NCBI GenBank assembly: GCA_964418095.1
Contig: CAYQKM010000002.1
Coordinates: forward strand, 1-64,000
Reading direction: 5' to 3'
DNA: 64,000 nucleotides
Origin: MWBV01 sp964418095
GTDB lineage: Archaea; Nanobdellota; Nanobdellia; Pacearchaeales; GW2011-AR1
This document shows positions 17,684-25,149 of the stretch, one piece after another. How positions within the stretch are numbered: position 1 is the stretch's first letter; each line of letters opens with the position of its first letter. The notes beneath the pieces are model-generated. The model searched no databases and was not told the origin of the DNA. It saw only the letters and a list, made by a program, of their open reading frames with translations. Both the position numbers and the translations under genes were made by a program.

Positions 17684-18094
17684 ATACTCAAAAATAAATC
17701 ATACTCACAAAAATAAAACAAATACAAACCAATTCAAATAAAAACAAAATCAGATAAAAACAACACAAAAATTTCAATAAAGAAATTATACTGTTGAGCA
17801 ATTAAATGATTTTGTATCTCTTGATTTGGATTCACTTTGTTGATTTAAACACTGTGAAATACCTTAATAGCCGAATTAGGCTTTGTAAGGAATACCCTAA
17901 AACATAGAAAATAAACAAAATTTCTAAAAACTAAACATATTCTTAATAGGTTTTTCTCTATGAAATACCTGAAATAACTAAAAATACCCTCGTTATACTC
18001 TAACTTAACTTAACATTGCATATAATTTAATTTACTATACTATATTTCTTTGAAATAACTAAAATAAAATAATATTAACTAAACTCTTAAAGTC
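17684..18094. other. 411-bp intergenic region with short direct repeats
   Basis: No gene is seen. The stretch is very AT-rich and repeats short motifs: TGAAATACCT occurs twice (near 17853 and 17960), GAAATAACTAAAA twice (near 17970 and 18050), and AATACCCT two times. It separates the ATPase unit from the set of small membrane-protein genes. It may hold promoters or iteron-like sites, but nothing here is diagnostic. Confidence 0.5.
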
Positions 18095-18490
18095 ATGAAA
18101 ACAAAACTTAAACAACTCAGAATCTTTTCAGACATCTTTAATCTGAAATCTAAATTCCTTACATTTGTGTTAGGAATTATTGTCCCCTTCTTTGCTGCCC
18201 ATATCTTTGCACATACTGCTACACTCACTTCTTCAAAAGTGAAGCTAGACCCCTCAAAAAAAAGCTCTTATTATAGATGCTACCTTTTGATTTCTATTCT
18301 TTACATTTCAGTAATCTATGCATTTTGCTTCTTACTACTCTCATTTTTATTTTGCCTGGGGGTTTTCAATTGTTTAAGAATAAACCTCTACTTCATCTTT
18401 CTGATAGTGTATTTATTAATTAATTTATTTTATACACTCATTTATTACTCTTACTATAAGGAGTACGTATTAAAAGAATGTAACCTTTAA
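18095..18490 (+). CDS. Multi-pass membrane protein of unknown function
   Basis: 131 residues with about four hydrophobic segments (near 22-42, 62-82, 80-92 and 97-118) and a basic N-terminus. No family recognised. The start context TTAAAGTCATGAAAA is repeated at another gene of this segment (20558), with no Shine-Dalgarno site. Part of a run of small plus-strand genes between the ATPase and rpo3. Confidence 0.55.
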   Translation: MKTKLKQLRIFSDIFNLKSKFLTFVLGIIVPFFAAHIFAHTATLTSSKVKLDPSKKSSYYRCYLLISILYISVIYAFCFLLLSFLFCLGVFNCLRINLYFIFLIVYLLINLFYTLIYYSYYKEYVLKECNL

Positions 18491-18502
18491 TATAGAAATA
18501 TT

Positions 18503-18670
18503 ATGAAGACACTTAAACCTCATTCTAAGTTTAAAAAAGCTAAAAACGAGCTTTCACTAACTTTGGTGGTTCCTCCTTCATGCATAGTCCGAATTAATCG
18601 CCTTAGCAAGCAGGAAAGAGAAGATTCTCAGAAATGCATTAAAAACCCAACAACAACTGAAACAAATTAA
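18503..18670 (+). CDS. Possible 55-residue basic protein
   Basis: Short frame beginning ATGAAGACACTTAAACC and ending at TAA 18668-18670, 12 nt after the previous gene and 11 nt before the next. The product is Lys-rich at the N-terminus with two Cys residues, and has no recognised motif. Its tight fit between neighbours and the MKT- start shared with both supports a gene, but length and lack of homology keep this uncertain. Confidence 0.35.
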   Translation: MKTLKPHSKFKKAKNELSLTLVVPPSCIVRINRLSKQEREDSQKCIKNPTTTETN

Positions 18671-18681
18671 TACTACAAAAA

Positions 18682-19101
18682 ATGAAAACAAAACAAACTA
18701 CCTCCCGGTTTTGCGGAATCTTGTTAATACCTGCAGAAAACAAATTTGGTGGAAGTGAATATCCTTACACTCATTACAAGGGATATATTCTTGGAAAAGA
18801 GAGTGAAGAAACTAAATTCATAATTCATATACTCTTTTTCAATTGCTTATCTTCTGAAAAGATTCCCCCCTTAGTGGATTTAGAGATAAAAACACTTGAG
18901 AAATACCTTTCAGAAAATCCATATGTTAAGGAAATTGAGCACCAGATTGAATTCTTTTTAAATCTAAAAAAAGAGTTATCTAACAAGAAACTACACCACC
19001 CCCCAACAGATGAGCTCATCCAGGTTATCTCTGAAAAATACTTGCCAGAAGTACAAAAGGAAAACCTTATCTTTTTGTGTGGAGTAGAGCGCATTGTTTA
19101 A
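18682..19101 (+). CDS. Small soluble protein of unknown function
   Basis: 139 residues. The N-terminus (MKTKQTTSRFCGILLIPAEN) is followed by a mixed alpha/beta region and a helical second half; no motif recognised. It is followed by a strong inverted repeat and T run that look like an intrinsic terminator. Belongs to the foreign-looking segment between the ATPase unit and rpo3. Confidence 0.55.
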   Translation: MKTKQTTSRFCGILLIPAENKFGGSEYPYTHYKGYILGKESEETKFIIHILFFNCLSSEKIPPLVDLEIKTLEKYLSENPYVKEIEHQIEFFLNLKKELSNKKLHHPPTDELIQVISEKYLPEVQKENLIFLCGVERIV

Positions 19102-19116
19102 CAATAATTTATCTGC

Positions 19117-19181
19117 GAAGGCTCTCAATTGAAATTGTACTGTAACTTTCCCTGAATTTTTTCCTTTGAGAGCCTTCTTTT
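19117..19181 (+). terminator. Hairpin + T-run terminator (12-bp perfect stem)
   Basis: GAAGGCTCTCAA (19117-19128) and TTGAGAGCCTTC (19166-19177) form a perfect 12-bp inverted repeat with a 37-nt loop followed by TTTT. This is a bacterial-style intrinsic terminator placed 15 nt after a stop codon; archaeal genes do not normally need such a stem. Confidence 0.7.
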
Positions 19182-19215
19182 ATAAATAACACTAAACTAA
19201 AATAACTCTAAATAT

Positions 19216-19332
19216 ATGAGAGAGTTTAATGAACTTAAGCCAGTTTACAACGGAAAAATATTTCTGTATGCCTTACTAGCAATGGCAATTTTTACCATCC
19301 TCTCGCTTTTAGATTATGTATTCTTCTTGTAA
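19216..19332 (+). CDS. Small single-pass membrane protein (38 residues)
   Basis: The frame MREFNELKPVYNGK... has one strong transmembrane helix (about 14-37) preceded by a polar N-terminus. It sits between a hairpin terminator and the lipoprotein gene. Too small for family assignment; a plausible small membrane protein. Confidence 0.4.
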   Translation: MREFNELKPVYNGKIFLYALLAMAIFTILSLLDYVFFL

Positions 19333-19378
19333 TCTATAATAAATTAAGATAATTTTATAAAATAAATTTAATTAAAAA

Positions 19379-19415
19379 GGGAAAGTTTAACAGTTCAGTT
19401 ACGGGGTGAACTCCC
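19379..19415 (+). promoter_or_regulatory. Candidate structured leader upstream of the lipoprotein gene
   Basis: AGTTCA (19392-19397) can pair with TGAACT (19407-19412), while GGG in the loop (19403-19406) can instead pair with CCC (19413-19415) around the same TGAACT. The two pairings exclude each other, as in a switch. The GC-rich patch stands out in an AT-rich spacer, 50 nt before ATG 19466. No known riboswitch class recognised. Confidence 0.3.
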
Positions 19416-19465
19416 ACATGATTTTTTGAAAAATAATTTAAGTCTAACTTTTAAATCTTAAAAAA

Positions 19466-20041
19466 ATGAAAAAGATTTTATTTTTAGTAGTAATTTTTGT
19501 TCTTGCTCTGGGAGCAGGGTGCAAAAAGAAAGTTGAACAGGTTCCTCAGCCAGTTTCTCCTCCTCCTGTGGAAAAAACTATTTTGAGTGAATTTGTCAAG
19601 AAAATGGATTTTGTTTCAATGGTGTCCAATCTCAATGAAGGACAGGTTCTTACAGTGAAGGTTGATGCTTCAGTAATAACTGATGAGCGTGAACTTTACA
19701 TTTCCAAATTTCCCCGGGAATTTAAAATTCCAGAGAATGAGGAAACTTTTGTTACTTATCTCAAAACCTATCTATTTCCTTCAGTTGTTTGGAGAATAAA
19801 TGCCAAGTATCTCGGAGAAAAAGATTCACAACTCGAAGTCCTTGACTTACAATACTATTTGGACCTTAGAGAGGATGGGGATATCATGTGGATTTTAAAA
19901 GACTCTCCCAAGGGAACTCCTCCTTTTAAGAACATCCCGACTGTGCTTGTGGAATCTCCAAGTGGGAAGTTTTGGATTTTGAACCAGAAGAATGAAGAAA
20001 TGCCAAGGAGAATCAAAACAGCAAAAAGTGATTACCTTTGA
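19466..20041 (+). CDS. Lipoprotein with bacterial-type lipobox
   Basis: 191 residues. The signal peptide ILFLVVIFVLALGAGC ends in a lipobox (LGAGC) with Cys at about 19, followed by a Lys-rich and Pro-rich linker (QVPQPVSPPPVEK). The mature domain (40-191) is mixed alpha/beta with no motif I recognise. Codon use looks somewhat more GC-rich than in neighbouring archaeal genes. A hairpin terminator follows the stop. Likely membrane-anchored on the outer face; function unknown. Possible horizontal transfer from a bacterium. Confidence 0.7.
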   Translation: MKKILFLVVIFVLALGAGCKKKVEQVPQPVSPPPVEKTILSEFVKKMDFVSMVSNLNEGQVLTVKVDASVITDERELYISKFPREFKIPENEETFVTYLKTYLFPSVVWRINAKYLGEKDSQLEVLDLQYYLDLREDGDIMWILKDSPKGTPPFKNIPTVLVESPSGKFWILNQKNEEMPRRIKTAKSDYL

Positions 20042-20065
20042 TTAGTGTGTTTCTTTAGGTGTATT

Positions 20066-20119
20066 ACAAAAACCCCTTGATGATTTGATTATATCAGTTA
20101 TCTTGGGGTTTTTGTTTTT
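20066..20119 (+). terminator. Hairpin + T-run terminator (11-bp perfect stem)
   Basis: ACAAAAACCCC (20066-20076) and GGGGTTTTTGT (20105-20115) pair perfectly around a 28-nt loop and are followed by T residues. It lies 24 nt after the lipoprotein stop codon and has bacterial intrinsic-terminator form. Confidence 0.65.
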
Positions 20120-20250
20120 ACTTTTAGAATTGTCCTTTCCAACTGTTCTTATTAGATTTATATTTTTACAATTTTAGCTTGAAGAAAGTAATCTGTTAAA
20201 GACAGAACAAAATAAATTCTTATAAATAATTTTAATTTAAACATTAAAAT

Positions 20251-20499
20251 ATGGAGACAAAAATTCAAACAAACCAGAAAAGTCCAAAGAGAGTTAAAAA
20301 CACACTGGCAATTGCTGGCTTTTCATTATTCTTACTCTCTTTAGTAGCCCTCTTTATCCTTCAGGAGGCCTTTGGGATAAACTTAGAACTTTACTCTAGA
20401 ACAGCACTGATTATTCGAAAGATTTGCATTGTTGTCTTGTATGCAGGGTTAATGTTTTCTATAATCTTTTTATTTCTAAAGTCCTTCTCTTCAGAGTAA
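20251..20499 (+). CDS. Two-helix membrane protein of unknown function
   Basis: 82 residues. A polar, Lys-rich N-terminus (1-18) is followed by two transmembrane helices (about 19-42 and 53-77). No family recognised. Similar in layout to the next gene (two helices, MK-rich start), and both may descend from the same kind of small membrane cassette. Confidence 0.5.
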   Translation: METKIQTNQKSPKRVKNTLAIAGFSLFLLSLVALFILQEAFGINLELYSRTALIIRKICIVVLYAGLMFSIIFLFLKSFSSE

Positions 20500-20557
20500 C
20501 ATTAATACTCTTGTATGCTAAGCACAGTTTACTAAAAATCTAACTTTAGTTAAAGTC

Positions 20558-20842
20558 ATGAAAAAAGAAAGAATATTGAAAGTAGTTTTCCGAATTGGGT
20601 TCTATTCTTCTTTGTCTACATTTATCTTCCTAGTGTTAACAGGAATAATCCTCCTCTTTCCAGATTCAGTTGTAGATGATCCTAATCTAATTTACTATCA
20701 TCTAATGTCCATTTTCAGGGTGTTGTTCTTTTTATCTTTAGTAGTTTTTGCTTTATCTGTAGTAGTAATAGCCCTTCTAACTGCTAAAGGTAAGCCTGGA
20801 TTTTTCTTCTCCGATTCTGATAAAGAAGACGATGACTCTTGA
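20558..20842 (+). CDS. Two-helix membrane protein with acidic tail
   Basis: 94 residues: two hydrophobic helices (about 10-34 and 46-74) and an acidic C-terminus (SDSDKEDDDS). The upstream sequence TTAAAGTCATGAAAA is the same as that before the gene at 18095. A hairpin with T run follows the stop. Function unknown. Last gene before rpo3 on the opposite strand. Confidence 0.5.
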   Translation: MKKERILKVVFRIGFYSSLSTFIFLVLTGIILLFPDSVVDDPNLIYYHLMSIFRVLFFLSLVVFALSVVVIALLTAKGKPGFFFSDSDKEDDDS

Positions 20843-20851
20843 GTTTCAGAT

Positions 20852-20891
20852 AAAGGACATTTCTTACAAGTTAAGTTTTGTCCTTTTTTTT
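20852..20891 (+). terminator. Hairpin + long T-run terminator
   Basis: AAAGGACA (20852-20859) pairs with TGTCCTTT (20879-20886), and the T run continues to 20891. It lies 9 nt after the stop codon. Third bacterial-style terminator in under 2 kb. Confidence 0.65.
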
Positions 20892-20899
20892 ATTTAATC

Positions 20900-20919
20900 A
20901 TATGAAACTAATTTCATAT
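20900..20919. repeat. Perfect 8-bp inverted repeat
   Basis: ATATGAAA and TTTCATAT are separated by CTAA, between the convergent ends of the small membrane-protein gene and rpo3. It may mark the right edge of the inserted segment or act in transcript ends. Confidence 0.35.
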
Positions 20920-20967
20920 TTAATTATAGTCTTTAAAGCATCTTTAAATTATAAATAATAAAAGAAT

Positions 20968-21675
20968 TTATTTTCCTATTTTTTTTGATACTTCTGCTAA
21001 ATCTTTTCTAAGTGCTTCACTAGATTTGAGAAATATATCTTTAGGACTAAGATGTCCAAATGTTTCAACAGTTACTACTTTTTCTTTAGTTTGCTTTACT
21101 TCTGCTTTTTTTCCTAATCTTTCAGCAACACCCTCGCAAATGTCTGTAATTTCTCTTTCTTTATCATCTAATATTGCATATTTTTCCCCTCTTTGCTTTA
21201 CATCTACATTTGAGAATACTCCCTTAATTTTCTCAACAATCTCTTTATCAGTAATTATTTCATTTACTTCTCTATAATTTAACATTCCAGGAGTAAATTT
21301 AGCATGATCTTGCCCTTTTCCAAGACCCACACTAGCAACCAGTTCTATTTCTTGTCCACTATCTAAAATAGTTAAAGGTATTTTTCCATATACAATTTCA
21401 AAATCACCTTCTAATGAACCAGAATAAACTGTTCCTTTTTCTCGTATATTTAATTTGAGTTTCCCTTCCTTTTTTGAACTCTGTTTTAATGGAACAAGCC
21501 CTAATCTATGTGCAAGTGTTTCATCATACAATGGAGAATCATTTTTAACTATCTCAACTTCAGTTATTGCTGCAGTTTGTATCTGTCCAATATATCTTCT
21601 AATAGAATTAATTAAACTATCTTCTATCTCAGCTTTAAACACATACTTATCATTTGTTTTATTTATTCCTTCCAT
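20968..21675 (-). CDS. rpo3: DNA-directed RNA polymerase subunit Rpo3 (D)
   Basis: 235 residues from the ATG at 21675, chosen because it lies one base after the rps11 stop and behind a GGAGGG Shine-Dalgarno site; a longer frame would overlap rps11. Homologue of bacterial alpha N-terminal domain and Rpb3: the dimerisation part holds INSIRRYIGQIQTAAITEV and ETLAHRLGLVPL. The Cys set for the 4Fe-4S cluster of some archaeal Rpo3 proteins is absent (only one Cys seen). Assembles with Rpo11 to nucleate polymerase. Its usual downstream partner rpl18e is displaced. Confidence 0.96.
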   Translation of the reverse strand: MEGINKTNDKYVFKAEIEDSLINSIRRYIGQIQTAAITEVEIVKNDSPLYDETLAHRLGLVPLKQSSKKEGKLKLNIREKGTVYSGSLEGDFEIVYGKIPLTILDSGQEIELVASVGLGKGQDHAKFTPGMLNYREVNEIITDKEIVEKIKGVFSNVDVKQRGEKYAILDDKEREITDICEGVAERLGKKAEVKQTKEKVVTVETFGHLSPKDIFLKSSEALRKDLAEVSKKIGK

Positions 21676-21676
21676 T

Positions 21677-22150
21677 TTATACCCTCCTTCCTCTCCTTCC
21701 GCCTTGTTTCTTAGGACCTCCACGCGGAACTCTTGTTGTATCTAAGATATTTATTATTTTAAAACCTTCTCTTGATAAGCTTTTTATAATTGCGTTAGCA
21801 CCAGGACCTGGACCACTGCTTCCAGTTTTAGCTCTTATTCTAACATATAATGATTTAATGCCTTTATCTTTCATCTCTTCACTTATCCTCTTTGCAATAA
21901 ACATCGCAATAGTAGGGTTTGCCTTTAATCTACTATGTTTTGTAACCATTCCTCCTGTAACCTTACTAATTGTTCTCCCTGATGCATCAGTTACATGAGC
22001 AATAGTATTATTGAATGAAGTGTAGATATTTAGAACAGCTTCTATTTCTTTCTTTTTAGGAGCATCTTTTTTTATCTCTTTCTTAGGAGATTCTTTAACA
22101 TCTTCTTCTTCAATCTCTTCTTCTTTATCTTCTATTTTTTCTTTTGCCAT
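21677..22150 (-). CDS. rps11: 30S ribosomal protein uS11
   Basis: 157 residues. The core begins at about 38 (IEAVLNIYTSFNNTIAHVTD) and includes GGMVTKHSRLKANPTIAM, RAKTGSSGPGPGANAI, TRVPRGGPKKQGGRRGRR. A 37-residue Glu/Lys-rich N-terminal extension is longer than usual. Platform protein contacting 16S rRNA. Between rps4 and rpo3 in the conserved uS13-uS4-uS11-Rpo3 order. Confidence 0.98.
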   Translation of the reverse strand: MAKEKIEDKEEEIEEEDVKESPKKEIKKDAPKKKEIEAVLNIYTSFNNTIAHVTDASGRTISKVTGGMVTKHSRLKANPTIAMFIAKRISEEMKDKGIKSLYVRIRAKTGSSGPGPGANAIIKSLSREGFKIINILDTTRVPRGGPKKQGGRRGRRV

Positions 22151-22151
22151 T

Positions 22152-22631
22152 TTATTCTTTTTCCTCTACTTTCTTCTTTGAAACTTTTTTCTCTTTTAAA
22201 GTTATTTTATTCTCTAATTTAACAGGAACAATATAAGATGGGACACTAACTGCTTTTCCATCAACTAAAACTTTTTTATGAACAATTAGTTGCCTTGCTT
22301 GTTTTGGGCTTGAAGCAAGTTTCTTAGTAAATACTATTGTTTGCAATCTTCTTTGAAGATAATTTCTTTTATCTAAAGACAATACAGAAGAAATAGAATC
22401 AACATTTAACCCTATTTTATTTAGCCTATCAAATAATGCTTTTTGTTCTTCAGGTTTAGAAGAAATTAATTTTTTAGCTTTTTCTCTAATTGTTTTAATT
22501 TTAGCTTCAGCTTTCCATATCTCACTCTTATTTTTTAATCCAAACTCTTCTACAATTTTTACTTCTTCGTCTATTCTAGCCTTATCAAATGGCCTTTTAG
22601 GTCTTAAATATCTTTTATGTTTCCTTTTCAT
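22152..22631 (-). CDS. rps4: 30S ribosomal protein uS4
   Basis: 159 residues. YLRPKRPFDKARIDEEVKI, the RREYGL-like EFGLKNKSEIWKAEAKI, and the S4 RNA-binding domain with LPKQARQLIVHKKVLVDGK-like sequence (ASSPKQARQLIVHKKVLVDG) are diagnostic. Primary binder that starts small-subunit assembly. Overlaps the end of rps13 by 4 nt. Confidence 0.97.
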   Translation of the reverse strand: MKRKHKRYLRPKRPFDKARIDEEVKIVEEFGLKNKSEIWKAEAKIKTIREKAKKLISSKPEEQKALFDRLNKIGLNVDSISSVLSLDKRNYLQRRLQTIVFTKKLASSPKQARQLIVHKKVLVDGKAVSVPSYIVPVKLENKITLKEKKVSKKKVEEKE

Positions 22632-23155
22632 TTTTTCTTCATTGTTGCAGCTGCACTCTTAGCAGGGCTAGGCGCCTTTACATTTTTTCTTTTAATTCCA
22701 GAACCTTTTTTTCTATTTCTTCTAAAGTTAGCTTTAGTTCTTTGTCCTCTTGTAGGCAATCCAGATGTGTGCCTTATACCTCTATAACTTTTAATTTTCT
22801 TAAGCCTCTTAATATCAAATTCTTTTCTTAAATCCAAGTCTACTCCAGTAAGATGCCTCTCTTCTCCACTTTCCATATCATTTCTTCTATTTACAAGATG
22901 TTTTGGGAAATTAGGATTTTTTATTAGTTCAGTTATTTTTTTTATTTCTTCTTCAGTTAAACTCCCAATTGTTCTTCTTTTATCTATTTTCAATGTTTTA
23001 CATACAGCATTTGAAAATGCCCAAGAAATACCCTTTATTTTAGTTAATCCAGAATAAACTTTCATTCTTCCTTCAATATCTTTTGATAAAATTCTAACAA
23101 GTTTTCCTTCGTGTTTCTCTTGTTGTTTTATGTGGGGGTTTTTGTTTTCTGCCAT
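22628..23155 (-). CDS. rps13: 30S ribosomal protein uS13
   Basis: 175 residues from the ATG at 23155, which lies just downstream of the preceding stop (23160); the longer frame would run into the upstream gene. Motifs: LTKIKGISWAFSNAVCKTL, and the C-terminal SYRGIRHTSGLPTRGQRTKA. Head protein contacting the P-site tRNA and uL5. C-terminus is Lys/Ala-rich. Confidence 0.96.
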   Translation of the reverse strand: MAENKNPHIKQQEKHEGKLVRILSKDIEGRMKVYSGLTKIKGISWAFSNAVCKTLKIDKRRTIGSLTEEEIKKITELIKNPNFPKHLVNRRNDMESGEERHLTGVDLDLRKEFDIKRLKKIKSYRGIRHTSGLPTRGQRTKANFRRNRKKGSGIKRKNVKAPSPAKSAAATMKKK

Positions 23156-23159
23156 CTTA

Positions 23160-23702
23160 TTATATTTTTCCTGTGAAAAGGTTGTACCTTTCAATATTTG
23201 TTAATTCTTGGAATATTCTTTTTTCAACAGCTTTTTTTGGGTCAGGAAGATTCTGTATTCTGCTTTTCATCTCTTGAAATGATTCAAAATTCTTTTCTTT
23301 TCTTTGTTTCAATATTTCTTGCATATGTTTTTTTCCTAATCCTGGAATCAATTCTATCTGATGTGTTCTTTTATTTATTGCATCAGAGTTGTTGAAAAAT
23401 TCAACAAATTCCTTTTCATTTTCTTCAACAACTTTATTTATAAATTCTCCTAATTGTTGTTTTGCACTTTCAGTAAGTTTTTCTCTGTGCAATCTTCCTA
23501 AAATATAATATACTTTATCCCTCTTACCTTCCCCAATATATACTTTCTCTCCTATTTTCAAATCAACTCCTCTTCTAGGGACAAGCTCAAGTAGAACTAG
23601 TGTTTTTTCACCAATAGCCTGAGCTATAGGCATCATTTTCTTCTCTAGTGGATACCCGTTTGGTAAATATTCTAAGATTATTGCATTTTCTTCTTTTTTC
23701 AT
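23160..23702 (-). CDS. DUF655 family protein (helix-hairpin-helix, nucleic-acid binding)
   Basis: 180 residues. An OB-like N-terminal part (EYLPNGYPLEKKMMPIAQAI, LVPRRGVDLKIGEKVYIGEG) is followed by helix-hairpin-helix sequence (ELIPGLGKKHMQEILKQRKE). This matches archaeal DUF655, usually encoded after eL21 and Rpo4, exactly as here. Probably binds RNA or DNA; the precise role is not known. Confidence 0.9.
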   Translation of the reverse strand: MKKEENAIILEYLPNGYPLEKKMMPIAQAIGEKTLVLLELVPRRGVDLKIGEKVYIGEGKRDKVYYILGRLHREKLTESAKQQLGEFINKVVEENEKEFVEFFNNSDAINKRTHQIELIPGLGKKHMQEILKQRKEKNFESFQEMKSRIQNLPDPKKAVEKRIFQELTNIERYNLFTGKI

Positions 23703-23707
23703 TTTCT

Positions 23708-24013
23708 TTATCTAAATTTTTTAATTGTATCAAGTACTCTTTTTGTTTCATTCTCATCTAAACTAACATCTACAAAAATTTTATTTATTTCTTCTGCTTT
23801 TTCAGGCATAATATCAATAAGTTTGGAGATGTCCATATTATTTATTTTTATTATCTTTAACTCTTCAAGCTCCTTTCTCAACTTTTTAGCATCTTTTGGA
23901 TTTATTTTCACAAATTTTTTAATAAAATCTGCAACAGGCTTTTCAGCTTTCTTTTCTTTTTCAAGATATTCTAAAGATTCTGCCATGCTTATAGGTGTAG
24001 TGTTTTTTATCAT
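23708..24013 (-). CDS. rpo4: DNA-directed RNA polymerase subunit Rpo4 (F)
   Basis: 101 residues, all helical, with N-terminal TTPISMAESLEYLEKEK and a C-terminal HRDC-like part (IMPEKAEEINKIFVDVSLDE). Forms the polymerase stalk with Rpo7. Identification rests on these motifs and on its place between eL21 and DUF655, the standard archaeal arrangement. Confidence 0.88.
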   Translation of the reverse strand: MIKNTTPISMAESLEYLEKEKKAEKPVADFIKKFVKINPKDAKKLRKELEELKIIKINNMDISKLIDIMPEKAEEINKIFVDVSLDENETKRVLDTIKKFR

Positions 24014-24014
24014 T

Positions 24015-24275
24015 TTATTTCTTAGTTTTTATTTTTTTTAAGTGTATTGGTGAAACAATAAATGTTTTTTCTTTTGTTTGATCATTTATTTTTACAGAGT
24101 AGCTTCTTCCGATTTTTTTATCTATTTTTCCTGTTCTCCCCTGTAATCTTTTGGGAAAAGGAGCTTTCAGAGCTCTTTCTTCAACTACTGCAACAGAATC
24201 TCCTTCTTTAAATTCTTGAAAATACTTGCTAAGTTGAAGTTTTCCTCTGGTTCTTACAGGTTTCCTATTTACCAT
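24015..24275 (-). CDS. rpl21e: 50S ribosomal protein eL21
   Basis: 86 residues. GKLQLSKYFQEFKEGDSVAV, FPKRLQGRTGKIDKKIGRSY and the VNDQTKEKTF-like end are characteristic. A TTTTTAAAT box about 25 nt upstream of the ATG suggests a leaderless start for the whole eL21-Rpo4-DUF655-uS13-uS4-uS11-Rpo3 operon. Confidence 0.96.
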   Translation of the reverse strand: MVNRKPVRTRGKLQLSKYFQEFKEGDSVAVVEERALKAPFPKRLQGRTGKIDKKIGRSYSVKINDQTKEKTFIVSPIHLKKIKTKK

Positions 24276-24312
24276 ATAATACCCAGAAAAATTTGATTTA
24301 AAAATCTATCCT

Positions 24313-24531
24313 TTACATAAAGCTTATTCTAGAATTACCTAATTTTGCAGGAGGTTCATTTAACCCAACATTTGAATTACACAAGTCTCCTTTCTCTTCA
24401 GCCTCACCCATATTTTTTAAAATCGTATTAAACATTTTTTCTCCCCACACTCCAACACCGCATCTATTACACACATCTAAGCATCTATCATCAGTAATCT
24501 CAGCTTTGCAATAAATACATTTTTTTGTCAT
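24313..24531 (-). CDS. Small zinc-ribbon protein
   Basis: 72 residues. CIYCKAEI and CNRCGVGVWG form a CxxC...CxxC zinc ribbon; an additional Cys pair element is at RCLDVC. The GVGVWGEKMFNTILKNM segment follows, and the C-terminus is low complexity. Resembles small uncharacterised archaeal zinc-finger proteins. Function unknown. It precedes the eL21 operon on the same strand. Confidence 0.75.
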   Translation of the reverse strand: MTKKCIYCKAEITDDRCLDVCNRCGVGVWGEKMFNTILKNMGEAEEKGDLCNSNVGLNEPPAKLGNSRISFM

Positions 24532-24711
24532 TTTACACCTTTTTTATCTCAATTATTTCTTTAATAAAAATTAGTTTTTAAATTTTTGTATGTTTTTGTA
24601 TTTTATTTCTATATTTTTTTCTAAAAATTAAGTTTTTATAATACAACTTCAAAGTTTTCTAGAAAATCAAAATATAGTAAGTTTTAAAAATCTCCTTTTA
24701 GCATTAATTAT

Positions 24712-24909
24712 ATGATAATTCCAGTTCGTTGCTTTTCATGTGGAAAAACAATTGGTCATCTATGGGAAGAATACAAGCAGAGAGTAGCTCAAGGTGAAAA
24801 CTCTAAAAAAGTATTAGATGAACTAGGTGTTGAGAGATTTTGTTGCAGAGCAATCTTTTTAGGGCAAGAAGATAATTTAGAGCTAGTGGCTAAATTTAAA
24901 AAATCTTAA
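24712..24909 (+). CDS. rpo10: DNA-directed RNA polymerase subunit Rpo10 (N)
   Basis: 65 residues with the full zinc-binding set: RCFSCGK near the N-terminus and RFCCRAIFLG later (CxxC and CC), and the GHLWEEYKQRV segment. Orthologue of Rpb10, which stabilises the Rpo3/Rpo11 platform. Usually found beside rps9; here it stands alone behind a TTTTAAAAA box about 26 nt before the ATG (likely leaderless). Confidence 0.97.
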   Translation: MIIPVRCFSCGKTIGHLWEEYKQRVAQGENSKKVLDELGVERFCCRAIFLGQEDNLELVAKFKKS

Positions 24910-24974
24910 TTTCTTAGAGATAATAAATTATATCTTAAATAATTATTTTATTTAAAATCTTAGATAAAAATAAA

Positions 24975-25088
24975 TGAGACAGCACCAATGCTTTGCAGCT
25001 TGTCGGCCACTACCACATCCGGCGTAAGATGCTTAACTTCTGTGTTCGGAAAGGGAACAGGTGTTACCAAATTACTATGGCCGTCTCA
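24975..25088 (-). rRNA. rrf: 5S ribosomal RNA
   Basis: On the minus strand the sequence starts and ends with pairing GAGAC/GTCTC termini and contains the conserved CCGAACACAGAAGUUAAGC segment and GGUAGUGGCCGAC. Length about 114 nt. It is not next to 16S or 23S rRNA genes in this window. Ends are set by pairing and may shift by a few bases. Confidence 0.95.
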
Positions 25089-25108
25089 AAAATTCAACTA
25101 TATTTTGA

Positions 25109-25118
25109 TTTATAAACC
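25109..25118 (-). promoter_or_regulatory. 5S rRNA promoter (AAAGG + TTTATAAA)
   Basis: On the minus strand AAAAAGGTTTATAAATC lies about 25 nt upstream of the 5S rRNA start. This is a consensus archaeal TATA box with a purine-rich BRE. It is the cleanest example of the promoter motif seen at several genes in the window. Confidence 0.8.
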
Positions 25119-25149
25119 TTTTTATATTAATGATTTCTTGATTTTTTAT

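Noticed and set aside
21455..21998. Plus-strand frames antisense to rpo3 and rps11
   Set aside because: They are shadows of strongly conserved genes on the other strand.
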